Positions 15,507 through 22,995 of a DNA stretch of 64,000 nt are shown piece after piece; within the stretch, counting starts at the first letter, position 1; the number at the start of each line of letters is the position of its first letter. The DNA is from an uncultured Thalassolituus sp. (GTDB taxonomy: Bacteria; Pseudomonadota; Gammaproteobacteria; Pseudomonadales; Oceanobacteraceae), in the NCBI RefSeq assembly GCF_950066645.1, contig NZ_CATMFB010000004.1:124001-188000 (forward strand), written 5' to 3'. The notes beneath the pieces are model-generated. The model was not told the DNA's origin. It was given only the letters and a program-made list of their open reading frames with translations, and made no database searches. Made by a program: the position numbers and the translations under genes.

Positions 15507-18310
15507 TCCGCTTAGCTCTGATAATTTTTATTGCTGTGGGTATTACCGGGTGTAGTTGGTTCAGTAAAAAAGATGACACCCGCTATCTTGCTGACATCGG
15601 TACCTTAACCGTCCGCTTTGCTTCAGATGAGCCGCTCGATGTGGAACATGCTGATGTTATTCGTGCATATCAGTCGTATCTGGAAGTTGGTACAGATCCT
15701 GAGCTTCGGGTCCGTGTCGCTCATCGTATTGCAGGTCTGAAGCTGCAGTGGGATGAAATCCGTCTGGAACAGAATGCAGACGGTGATATTGATTCCATGG
15801 TCGAAGAAGATAAGGCCATGGCCGAAGCCTCGATTGGTGACTATGAAACGCTGATCAGAACCTATCCGAATCGTATCGATAATGACGCGATTTATTACCA
15901 GCTGGCTAAAGCGTATTCCCTCGCCGGGCGCCCTAATCAGGCGATAGCGGTTCTGGAGGAACTGACAGAACGTTACCCGGAGTCGCTCTATTATCTGGAA
16001 TCGCAATTCCGCCTGGGGCGCATGTTATATGCGGTAGGCGATTTCGAAGCGTCAGAGCAGAGATTTACTGAGGTCGTTAATTTCGGGCCTGATGGCAACA
16101 CGCTTTATTTTGACTCTCAATATCTTCGTGCGTGGGCGATTTTTAAACAGAACCGACTTGAAGACAGCCTGCTTTCATTTACGTTGATGCTTGATGAGCA
16201 TTTTCCGGATGATGAAACATTGCTGGCGGCTCAGGGCAGTAAACTCGAAATTCTCAATGATACTCTGCGTATCATGGCGCTTATGTTTGATTACATTGGC
16301 GACTGGACGGAAATCGCCCGTTTCTACGATGAGCATGGCCCCCGTTATTACGAGTACCGCCTCTACGCTGAACTGTCCAATCAGTATTACGACAAGAAAT
16401 ACTATAAAAGCTCGGCGTCTACGCTCAGGGCGTTTGTGGACCGCTACCCTGACGACGACAAAGCACCGCTCTATTATCGCCGTCTGATTACTGGCTATGA
16501 GAAGGCCGGATATCCGAATCTGCAGCGTAAGCACAAAGAGATTTTCATCGAGCGCTTTGGTGTCGGATCAGATTACTGGAACACTCACGGAGAAGATGTC
16601 CGTACTCTTATTACCGTTGCCCTTGGTGACTATATCTGGGATCTTGCGACCTTCGCGCACGGTTGGGGGCAGCAGAGTAAATCCCGTAATGAAAAGCGTG
16701 AACGCTACGAAGATGCCGCCCGGTGGTATCGCGAGTATATCCGTAGTTTCCCGGAAGCGCCCGATACGGTAAAAGCTCACTTTTTACTCGCAGAACTGTC
16801 GTTTGAACTGGGTAATTATGACGACGCCCGGAATAACTACGAAATTGTTGCGTATCAGTATCCCTTCTACGAAAACGCCGCCGAAGCCGGCTATGCGGCA
16901 CTGCTGGCCTATGCGAAGTATCGCCCGGAGCCTGACGATGCTTTGCGCTGGAGACAGCTGACCGTGGCGAGTGCAAAGCGATTTGTTCTTGAATTTCCGG
17001 ACGATGAGCGACGCGGCACTGTTCTTGTGAATTCTGCGGAAACACTACTTGGGGATAAATATTACGAGCAGGCGTTGTCGACCGCGCGGCTGGCCCAGAA
17101 AGCCGGCGTAGAGCTGCCTGCGCGTTATGCCTATGGCGCATCTCTCGTACAGGGGCATTCGGCCTTTGAAGTCGGCGAGTTTGCCGAGGCAGAGGATGCT
17201 CTGTTACGGGCGTCTGACTATGAAAAGCTGAGCAGAAAAGAGCGCGGTGATCTGCGCCAGAAAGCAGCGGCAGCTATTTATAAGCAGGGGGAAGCGTTGA
17301 AAGATTCTGACCCGGCTGCTGCGGTCGATCAGTGGCTGAGAATCGCGCAGGTCGTTCCGGAAAGTGATCTCAGGGAAAGTGCCGAATACGATGCTGCGAC
17401 GCTGTTGATGCAGACGGGCGACTTCGACCGGGCAGAAGAGGTGCTGGTAACGTTCCGTGATACGCACCCGCGCAGTAAGTTTATTGCAGATATACCGAGC
17501 AAACTGATTGTCGTTTATGAAGAGCAGGGCGAGTGGCGAAAAGCGGCTTTCGAACTGCAGCGTATTTCGGATGCGGGCAGCAACGATGAAGAAAAACGCA
17601 TTGCCTGTTTTCAGTCGGCCGAGTACTTCGAAAAAGCCGAAGACTTTGATAACGCAATCGTTATGTACAAGCGCTATGCACATACATTCAAACGTCCTTT
17701 TGATCCGGCAATCGAAGCGCATTTCAAGCTGGATCAGATTTACGCAACGGTCGGGGAAGAAGAGAAGCGCCGCTTCTGGCTGGATCGCATTATCCGTCTT
17801 CATAAAGGGGCTGGTGACGATAAGACTGAGCGCTCCCGTTACCTTGCTTCCAAGGCCGCGTTTGAACTCGGTGAGTTCGATCGTCGCCAGTTTGATAATG
17901 TGGCAATAAAACTCCCTCTGGCAAAAAGTATTGTCCGTAAAAATAATGCGATGAAAGAAGCGTTGCGCCGCTACACCCAGGCTGTGGAGATGGAAGTGCT
18001 TGAGTTTACGACGCCAGCGACCTTCCATATCGGAAATATGTATGCGGGTTTCAGTAAGGGATTGATGGATTCCGAGCGTCCGGCAGGAATGGATGAACTC
18101 GAAGCAGAGGAATATCAGTTTCTGCTCGAAGACCAGGCATTCCCGCTGGAGGAAGCAGCCATTGGCGTGCATCAGACGAATATCAGTCGTACTTACGATG
18201 GCATTTATGATGAATGGGTGAAGAAGAGCTTCGAATCCATGGCGACACTGATGCCGGGGCAATACGACAAGAAAGAAAAAGCGGTGACTTATGTTGATCA
18301 GATTCGCTAG
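15503..18310 (+). CDS. Large TPR lipoprotein
   Basis: A 935-residue lipoprotein with lipobox I-T-G-C at 14-17. There is no Asp right after the Cys (SWF follows), so sorting to the outer membrane is likely. The chain is a long array of TPR units, for example AIYYQLAKAYSLAGRPNQAIAVLEEL, LYFDSQYLRAWAIFKQNRLEDSLLSF, AHFLLAELSFELGNYDDARNNYE and AATLLMQTGDFDRAEEVLVTF. It recalls the large TPR lipoproteins of adventurous-gliding/Glt clusters and outer-membrane assembly scaffolds. The start has a GGAGGTAGGC site and overlaps the upstream stop; the end overlaps the next gene by 20 bases. Probably the periplasm-spanning scaffold of the system. Confidence 0.75.
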   Translation: MIRLALIIFIAVGITGCSWFSKKDDTRYLADIGTLTVRFASDEPLDVEHADVIRAYQSYLEVGTDPELRVRVAHRIAGLKLQWDEIRLEQNADGDIDSMVEEDKAMAEASIGDYETLIRTYPNRIDNDAIYYQLAKAYSLAGRPNQAIAVLEELTERYPESLYYLESQFRLGRMLYAVGDFEASEQRFTEVVNFGPDGNTLYFDSQYLRAWAIFKQNRLEDSLLSFTLMLDEHFPDDETLLAAQGSKLEILNDTLRIMALMFDYIGDWTEIARFYDEHGPRYYEYRLYAELSNQYYDKKYYKSSASTLRAFVDRYPDDDKAPLYYRRLITGYEKAGYPNLQRKHKEIFIERFGVGSDYWNTHGEDVRTLITVALGDYIWDLATFAHGWGQQSKSRNEKRERYEDAARWYREYIRSFPEAPDTVKAHFLLAELSFELGNYDDARNNYEIVAYQYPFYENAAEAGYAALLAYAKYRPEPDDALRWRQLTVASAKRFVLEFPDDERRGTVLVNSAETLLGDKYYEQALSTARLAQKAGVELPARYAYGASLVQGHSAFEVGEFAEAEDALLRASDYEKLSRKERGDLRQKAAAAIYKQGEALKDSDPAAAVDQWLRIAQVVPESDLRESAEYDAATLLMQTGDFDRAEEVLVTFRDTHPRSKFIADIPSKLIVVYEEQGEWRKAAFELQRISDAGSNDEEKRIACFQSAEYFEKAEDFDNAIVMYKRYAHTFKRPFDPAIEAHFKLDQIYATVGEEEKRRFWLDRIIRLHKGAGDDKTERSRYLASKAAFELGEFDRRQFDNVAIKLPLAKSIVRKNNAMKEALRRYTQAVEMEVLEFTTPATFHIGNMYAGFSKGLMDSERPAGMDELEAEEYQFLLEDQAFPLEEAAIGVHQTNISRTYDGIYDEWVKKSFESMATLMPGQYDKKEKAVTYVDQIR

Positions 18311-19184
18311 CCTTCTGCTGGCGGCGGTTCTCGCTGCGTGTGCGGCAAATAAACCGCAGGTACTTACCGAGACCGCGGCGCCCGGCGATACGAGGCCTCC
18401 GCTGCGCGAAGGGTTTGAGAGTGAGTACCGCGACGGACTTTTGCTGATGGAAGAGCAGAAGTTTGAAGAGGCGGTCGGGTTCTGGACTGCGTTGACACAA
18501 CAGAGCGGTGAAGAGTATCCCGGCGTGTGGACCAATCTTGGATTGGCTCTGCAACAGCTTGGGCGTACGGATGATGCACTGGCTGCATATGATTACGTCG
18601 TCAAACTGGATTCGTCATTTTGCCCGGTATACGCGCTCAAAGGCATTCTTGAACGGGATGCTGGTAAGTTCGACCAGGCGCAGGCCAGTTACGAAGCCGG
18701 GATTGAATGTCAGCCCGATCAGGGGGCACTGTACTTCAACCTCGGGATTCTGTTCGATCTGTATCGAAACGACCTTGCCAGTGCACTGGATAACTACCGG
18801 AAGGCTCGTCGCCTGATTCCTGACGAAGATATTCTTAACATGTGGATTACTGACCTGTCGCGGCGTCTGGATGTTGCCGAAGATGATCCCGAGAGTATCG
18901 ACATCTGGCAGCAGGATGTTCAGGCGGAGCTGGCGCGCCGTAAGGCGGCCGCGGCGGCTCTCGCAGTCACTGCTGCAGGCACAGGCGAGGATGTCCCGCA
19001 AGTGCAGGATGCTTCCTCTGACGCCACTGCTTCTGAAACAGAGCCTGTGGACACTACCAGCACAGACGAAGCAGCAGAGCCACAGGCTGAAGACGTTCAC
19101 TCCGGAGTTGATGTTTCACAGGAGCCCGCTGGTATAGGGGCAGAGCAGGAAACTCAGAGCACTGGTGAAGAGGTGACAGAATGA
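18291..19184 (+). CDS. TPR lipoprotein with acidic C-terminal tail
   Basis: A 297-residue lipoprotein with lipobox L-A-A-C (14-17). At least three TPR units lie at about 45-165 (GVWTNLGLALQQLGRTDDALAAYDYV; FCPVYALKGILERDAGKFDQAQASYE; ALYFNLGILFDLYRNDLASALDNYRKA). From about residue 215 the chain becomes Ala/Glu/Thr-rich and low complexity, probably an unstructured tether. It overlaps the previous gene by 20 bases. The single GltE-like lipoprotein of Myxococcus motility is a possible analogue (inference only). Confidence 0.75.
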   Translation: MLIRFASLLLAAVLAACAANKPQVLTETAAPGDTRPPLREGFESEYRDGLLLMEEQKFEEAVGFWTALTQQSGEEYPGVWTNLGLALQQLGRTDDALAAYDYVVKLDSSFCPVYALKGILERDAGKFDQAQASYEAGIECQPDQGALYFNLGILFDLYRNDLASALDNYRKARRLIPDEDILNMWITDLSRRLDVAEDDPESIDIWQQDVQAELARRKAAAAALAVTAAGTGEDVPQVQDASSDATASETEPVDTTSTDEAAEPQAEDVHSGVDVSQEPAGIGAEQETQSTGEEVTE

Positions 19185-19486
19185 AAGCAGTTATTGTAAT
19201 CCTTGCTATGCTCTTCAACGGTTATGCCTTAGCCGAAGACGATGTTGTGCGCCTCCAGGGGATGACAATTCACGGTAATAGTGAAAATCCGAATGTCCTC
19301 TATGTTAATGCGTGGCAACCACCACCGGGGACCGGGCGTCTGTATGAACCAGTGACCAGTTTTAACCGCCACTGGTTTACGCCTCTGACGCGGGAGAGTC
19401 TGCAGCGGGAAATTCGATACGGTAAGCGCTACACCGAAAAAGAGGACCACATCACACGACTGAATGAAGTCCTTGAAATTCAGTAA
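19181..19486 (+). CDS. Small exported protein of the TPR cluster
   Basis: A 101-residue protein with signal peptide 1-18 (GYALA-ED). The mature part has a beta-like start (DVVRLQGMTIHG), a Pro/Gly-rich loop and a basic helical end. No family recognised. Its start lies in the stop of the preceding TPR lipoprotein gene (ATGA), so it is co-translated with the cluster; 110 bases then separate it from the TolQ-like gene, where a second promoter may lie. Confidence 0.6.
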   Translation: MKAVIVILAMLFNGYALAEDDVVRLQGMTIHGNSENPNVLYVNAWQPPPGTGRLYEPVTSFNRHWFTPLTRESLQREIRYGKRYTEKEDHITRLNEVLEIQ

Positions 19487-19596
19487 GATACGGTTTTTTC
19501 GTTAACCGATTAGTGGTTAAATCAGGCAGGCTGGATGCGTAACGCATGACAGCGACATTTACAGAACAATAAAGCGATATACAGCGGAGATATCTC

Positions 19597-20253
19597 ATGG
19601 ATTCCATCATTCGTTTCCTTCAGGAAGGCGGCGTATTTATGTACCCGATTGCCATTATCATGGTGATTGGACTGGGCGTAGCTCTGGAGCGTTTCCTCGT
19701 CCTGGCAAAAGAAAAATCAGGAAATCGTCGTGCTTTCGACGACATGTATCCAATGTTGCAGAAGCGTGATCTGCGCTCAGCGCTCAATTACGCCAACAGC
19801 TCCGATACCCATATCGCTAATATTTTTGCGTCAGGTATTCAGCGTATTCCGACTGCGCAGCGTCGTGAAGAAGTCGAATATGCACTTGAAGAAGGGTTGA
19901 TGGAAGCGATCCCTCAGCTTGAAAAACGCACCCCTTACATTGCAACTCTGGCAAATATCGCAACGCTGATGGGACTGCTCGGGACTATTATGGGTCTGAT
20001 TGCAGCCTTTACCGCCGTAGCAAGTGCGCCTGCAGCGGAGAAAGCAGCGCTTCTGTCACAAAGTATTTCTGTTGCGATGAACACGACTGCATTCGGTCTG
20101 ATCGCCGCGATTCCACTGTTGCTCGCACATAGCTACCTGCAGACAAAAACCTCTGAGATTGTCGACAGTATTGAAATGGCAGGTGTGAAATTCCTGAATA
20201 CGATTACCGACAGAAAGCAAGGTCAGAACGGCACGCCTTCAAATAACGGTTAA
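19597..20253 (+). CDS. TolQ/ExbB/MotA-family proton channel protein
   Basis: A 218-residue inner-membrane protein of the MotA/TolQ/ExbB family, the stator that works with ExbD/TolR proteins to harvest proton motive force. Three membrane helices: VFMYPIAIIMVIGLGVALERF (about 14-34), PYIATLANIATLMGLLGTIMGLIAAF (about 113-138) and ISVAMNTTAFGLIAAIPLLLAHSYL (about 150-172). The TLMGLLGTIMGL and TTAFGLIAAIP motifs are the family signature. GGAG stands 9 bases before the ATG. It heads the motor block with two ExbD genes and a TonB/AgmX-like gene, the composition of Agl/Glt and Tol/Ton motors. Confidence 0.93.
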   Translation: MDSIIRFLQEGGVFMYPIAIIMVIGLGVALERFLVLAKEKSGNRRAFDDMYPMLQKRDLRSALNYANSSDTHIANIFASGIQRIPTAQRREEVEYALEEGLMEAIPQLEKRTPYIATLANIATLMGLLGTIMGLIAAFTAVASAPAAEKAALLSQSISVAMNTTAFGLIAAIPLLLAHSYLQTKTSEIVDSIEMAGVKFLNTITDRKQGQNGTPSNNG

Positions 20254-20270
20254 TCCGGGGAATTGTTCCG

Positions 20271-20780
20271 ATGAGACGCCATAAGAAACTCAAAGAAGAG
20301 GCGGAACTCAACGTAACATCCTTTATGAACCTGATGATCGTACTGGTCCCCGTGTTGTTGCTGAACATGGTGTTCTCACAACTGGCCGTACTTGATCTCA
20401 GACTACCGGCAGGTGATCAGCCAGGTGCTGTTGCCCCGGAGGATGTCACGCTTGAAGTGACGATCAGAAAAAGCGGCTTCACCGTAGCCCGTACCTATCA
20501 GGAACAGACAGAAGTGCTGGCCACTCTGCCTGCCAAACCTGATGGTCTGGATTACGCCGCATTGTCTACGACTCTGCAGGATGTGAAAAAGAATCCGGTA
20601 TTCGCGGACAAAAAAGATATCACTCTGCTTGCAGAGCCTGAAACAGACTATCAGACCCTGGTGACTGTCATGGATACTGTGCGTATCTATCCGGCGGTCG
20701 TGGCCGCGTCGTTGGTGGATGCTTTGCTGTTTCCAGATATCTCTCTTGGTGAAGCAGATGCACCGGAGGTGACACCATGA
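20271..20780 (+). CDS. ExbD/TolR-family protein lacking the conserved Asp
   Basis: A 169-residue biopolymer-transport protein: basic cytoplasmic N-terminus, one membrane helix (about 21-41) and a periplasmic domain. The membrane motif reads LNVTSFMNLMIVLVP: N20 stands where ExbD and TolR have the proton-carrying Asp (LNVTPFIDVMLVL pattern). This copy therefore should not conduct protons on its own. The neighbour ExbD keeps the Asp, so the two may form an asymmetric pair in one motor. The stop overlaps the next gene's start (ATGA). Confidence 0.88.
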   Translation: MRRHKKLKEEAELNVTSFMNLMIVLVPVLLLNMVFSQLAVLDLRLPAGDQPGAVAPEDVTLEVTIRKSGFTVARTYQEQTEVLATLPAKPDGLDYAALSTTLQDVKKNPVFADKKDITLLAEPETDYQTLVTVMDTVRIYPAVVAASLVDALLFPDISLGEADAPEVTP

Positions 20781-21280
20781 AAATGTCCCGCCGTGCTAAG
20801 CGTATGCACCGTAACCACAAGCGCAATGCCAATAAAAATGGCCTCAACCTGACGGCACTGATGGATATTTTCACCATTCTGGTGTTCTTCCTGATGGTCA
20901 ACCAGTCAGAAGTTGAGGTTCAGAACACAGACAGTGTTGAGTTGCCTGTGTCGGTTGCCGACAGTAAACCGGAAGAGCAGTTGAGTGTCCTGGTGACCAA
21001 AGACGATATTCTCGTTCAGGGTCGTCCGATCGCCAGCGTTGCTGAGGTCAAAGCGTCAGGGGACGAGCATATCGCTGCCTTGCAGAAGGAGCTTGAATAT
21101 CATGCCTCCCGTACGCTGTTGCCCCCGGAGCTGATCGAGGAAGGTCGTCCGGTAACCATTATTGGCGATAAAGAAACATCGTATGCTGTTCTTAAGCAGG
21201 TGATGACCACCTGTTCAAAGGCAGGATTTAACAACATTTCGCTTGCAGTGAACCAGAAACAGCCAGCGGGAGGTGCTTGA
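20777..21280 (+). CDS. ExbD/TolR-family protein with intact Asp
   Basis: A 167-residue ExbD/TolR protein with a very basic N-terminus (SRRAKRMHRNHKRNANK), one membrane helix (about 25-42) and a periplasmic domain. The motif LNLTALMDIFTIL carries the conserved Asp (D30), the proton-relay residue of the family. It follows the Asp-less ExbD with overlapping stop and start, and its own stop overlaps the start of the TonB/AgmX-like gene. A second ATG two codons downstream could also serve. Probably the active partner in the stator with the TolQ-like protein. Confidence 0.92.
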   Translation: MKMSRRAKRMHRNHKRNANKNGLNLTALMDIFTILVFFLMVNQSEVEVQNTDSVELPVSVADSKPEEQLSVLVTKDDILVQGRPIASVAEVKASGDEHIAALQKELEYHASRTLLPPELIEEGRPVTIIGDKETSYAVLKQVMTTCSKAGFNNISLAVNQKQPAGGA

Positions 21281-22242
21281 TGACAGGTATCAACCGCACT
21301 CCTGAGCTGCCCTGGACTGACGGGCGTGATGGTCAGCGGTTATGGCTGATCGTCGGTCTGTTATTACTGCTGGTGTTTGTTGTTGGTGTGGTCGTTCCAT
21401 TTATCGATCTTCCTGATAAAGATCGTTCTGAGCTTGAGAAACTGCCGCCTCAACTGGCCAAAGTGATTGAGCGTAAGAAGCTGGAACAGCCAAAACCAAA
21501 ACCTGAGCCTAAGCCAGAGCCCAAGCCCGAGCCTAAGCCGGAACCAAAACCTGAGCCGAAGCCCGAGCCAAAACCGGAACCTAAGCCCGAGCCGCCAAAG
21601 CCTAAGCCAAAGCCCGAGAAGAAGCCTGAGGTGAAAGCAACTGAGCAGCAGCGTGAAGCTGCACGGGAGAAAGCTAAGCAGGCGATTGGTGCTGATGCGC
21701 TGGCCGCTCTCAGTGCACTGCGCGACAGTGTGCCTGTTGCAGCGCTAAGCACTTCGAGCTCAAACCTCAGTACCAAGGGGAGTCAGGCTACGAATGTCGG
21801 TTCTGTTATTGACCGCAATGCAGCCTCCCGGGTATCTGGTGGGGTCGATGTCGCGACTCTCACAAACGTGACTGCGGGCGAGACGCTGAGCGATCGTGAA
21901 GTTACCGCTGTTGAATTGTCTGCCGAGCAGGTGGCTCAGGAGCAGGAATCCACGAAACGGAGCCAGGAAGAACTGCGACTGGTGTTCGAAACATACAATG
22001 TGCATTACGATCGTCTGTATCGCAGTGCGTTACGTAAGAATCCGACACTGGAGGGCACTATTCTGCTGGCCCTTACGATTCAGCCTGACGGTTCCGTCAG
22101 CGAATGTAAGGCAGCCAAAACAGAAATCAAAGATTCTGGGCTGGTTCGCCGGGTAGAGTCTAAGTGTAAGCAGATGGCTTTCGAAAATCGTCCTGGGCTG
22201 GAAGTGACGCGGGTTGAATACCCGATACGCTTCAATCCCTGA
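21280..22242 (+). CDS. TonB/AgmX-like energy transducer
   Basis: A 320-residue inner-membrane protein with one membrane helix (about 21-43), a Pro-Lys-Glu spacer (about 70-117), a Ser/Thr-rich middle, and a C-terminal domain (about 230-320: VFETYNVHYDRLYRSALRKNPTLEGTILLALTIQPDGSV ... CKQMAFENRP) in the style of the AgmX/PglI and TonB C-terminal folds. Two cysteines in that domain may form a disulphide. The start is ATG 21280, one base into the ExbD stop, with GGGAGGTG upstream. It completes a TolQ-ExbD-ExbD-TonB motor set and likely reaches across the periplasm to the TPR/outer-membrane components. Confidence 0.85.
   Translation: MTGINRTPELPWTDGRDGQRLWLIVGLLLLLVFVVGVVVPFIDLPDKDRSELEKLPPQLAKVIERKKLEQPKPKPEPKPEPKPEPKPEPKPEPKPEPKPEPKPEPPKPKPKPEKKPEVKATEQQREAAREKAKQAIGADALAALSALRDSVPVAALSTSSSNLSTKGSQATNVGSVIDRNAASRVSGGVDVATLTNVTAGETLSDREVTAVELSAEQVAQEQESTKRSQEELRLVFETYNVHYDRLYRSALRKNPTLEGTILLALTIQPDGSVSECKAAKTEIKDSGLVRRVESKCKQMAFENRPGLEVTRVEYPIRFNP
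21490..21632 (+). repeat. Coding tandem repeat, Pro-Lys/Pro-Glu spacer
   Basis: About 45 codons alternating PK and PE, the periplasm-spanning spacer typical of TonB-like proteins. The DNA repeat unit is about 12 bases (codons for PKPE) with many synonymous changes, so the length may vary between strains by slippage. Confidence 0.8.
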
Positions 22243-22247
22243 GGACA

Positions 22248-22282
22248 ACAGAAACCCGGCACTCGCCGGGTTTTCTGTTTTT
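22248..22282. terminator. Bidirectional terminator between the motor genes and maoC
   Basis: ACCCGGC (22254-22260), loop ACTC, GCCGGGT (22265-22271), flanked by A-rich and T-rich arms. It serves the transducer gene on plus and the MaoC gene on minus, whose stop codon begins inside its end. Confidence 0.85.
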
Positions 22283-22760
22283 AGTCGCCAGAAATAACGA
22301 CCTCGGGCAAAGGAGGGAGCGTCGTTGTTTCTTCTGTGCGTGGAACGAGTACCACTGACGTGCCCACGGTAACTGTGATTCCGTCCTGATTAACAATATC
22401 GCAGTGCAGGGTAGCAACCGGCTTTTCCGGATGGATGGATTCAACAGTCATATGAAGAGTCAGCTCATCGCCACAGTACACGGGAGCACAGAAGTCCAGG
22501 TGTTGAGACAGGTAGATGGTACCTGGGCCGGGGAATTGAGTGCCGAGCATCCGTGAGATAAGTGCGCCGCTGAACATTCCATGCATGATGGTGCGGCCAA
22601 AGCGCGTCTTCGATGCATAGTCTTCATCCAGGTGAACCGGATTATTATCACCGCTTGATGCGGCAAAGAGATCGATGTCCCGCCGTGTGACTGTGTGCTT
22701 CATGGTCTGCGCCTCGCCACAACGCAGCTCGGAGAAGGGGACGTTTCTGACTGTGCTCAT
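22281..22760 (-). CDS. MaoC-like (R)-enoyl-CoA hydratase
   Basis: A 159-residue hot-dog-fold protein of the MaoC/PhaJ group, which hydrates enoyl-CoA to (R)-3-hydroxyacyl-CoA. The signature FAASSGDNNPVHLDEDYA (about 32-49) holds the catalytic Asp/His hydratase motif, followed by RFGRTIMHGMFSGALIS and later a hot-dog strand VYCGDELTLHMTVE. The ATG has a GGAGAAACGT site upstream. It is convergent with the motor genes and divergent from the acyl-CoA ligase, so a shared role in fatty-acid or polyhydroxyalkanoate metabolism is plausible. The exact substrate is not shown by the sequence. Confidence 0.85.
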   Translation of the reverse strand: MSTVRNVPFSELRCGEAQTMKHTVTRRDIDLFAASSGDNNPVHLDEDYASKTRFGRTIMHGMFSGALISRMLGTQFPGPGTIYLSQHLDFCAPVYCGDELTLHMTVESIHPEKPVATLHCDIVNQDGITVTVGTSVVLVPRTEETTTLPPLPEVVISGD

Positions 22761-22876
22761 ACGTTTCTCCTGTTTCTCGGGGCATCATACCCCTGTCGAT
22801 GACAATTACCCTGCGCCTGGTCAATGACGTTGGTATGACATAGGGGCCTGCCTGGTCGTTCGGCAGTGACAGAGCT

Positions 22877-22905
22877 TTGCCGGAGAGGCCCAAACGGGCT
22901 AGAAT
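22877..22905 (+). promoter_or_regulatory. Sigma-70 promoter of the acyl-CoA ligase gene
   Basis: TTGCCG (22877-22882), a 17-base spacer, TAGAAT (22900-22905). The implied start near 22912 leaves a leader of about 84 bases before the ATG at 22996. An FadR- or PsrA-type operator could overlap, but none was recognised. Confidence 0.5.
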
Positions 22906-22995
22906 CCTTGGCTAATAATAATTCAGAAGCGTTTGTCACAGGGAGGCGGGCGCTTTCATCCTACCGGCATTTGCCGGGGTCTTACCGGAGGTGGT

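Noticed and set aside
17204-18535. 443-codon minus-strand open frame opposite the TPR lipoprotein genes
   Set aside because: Lies opposite two clear TPR genes and has no family features; a shadow.
21490-21632. Regular short repeat that could suggest a CRISPR or satellite
   Set aside because: It is in frame and encodes a Pro-Lys/Pro-Glu spacer of a TonB-like protein; there are no spacers and no cas genes.
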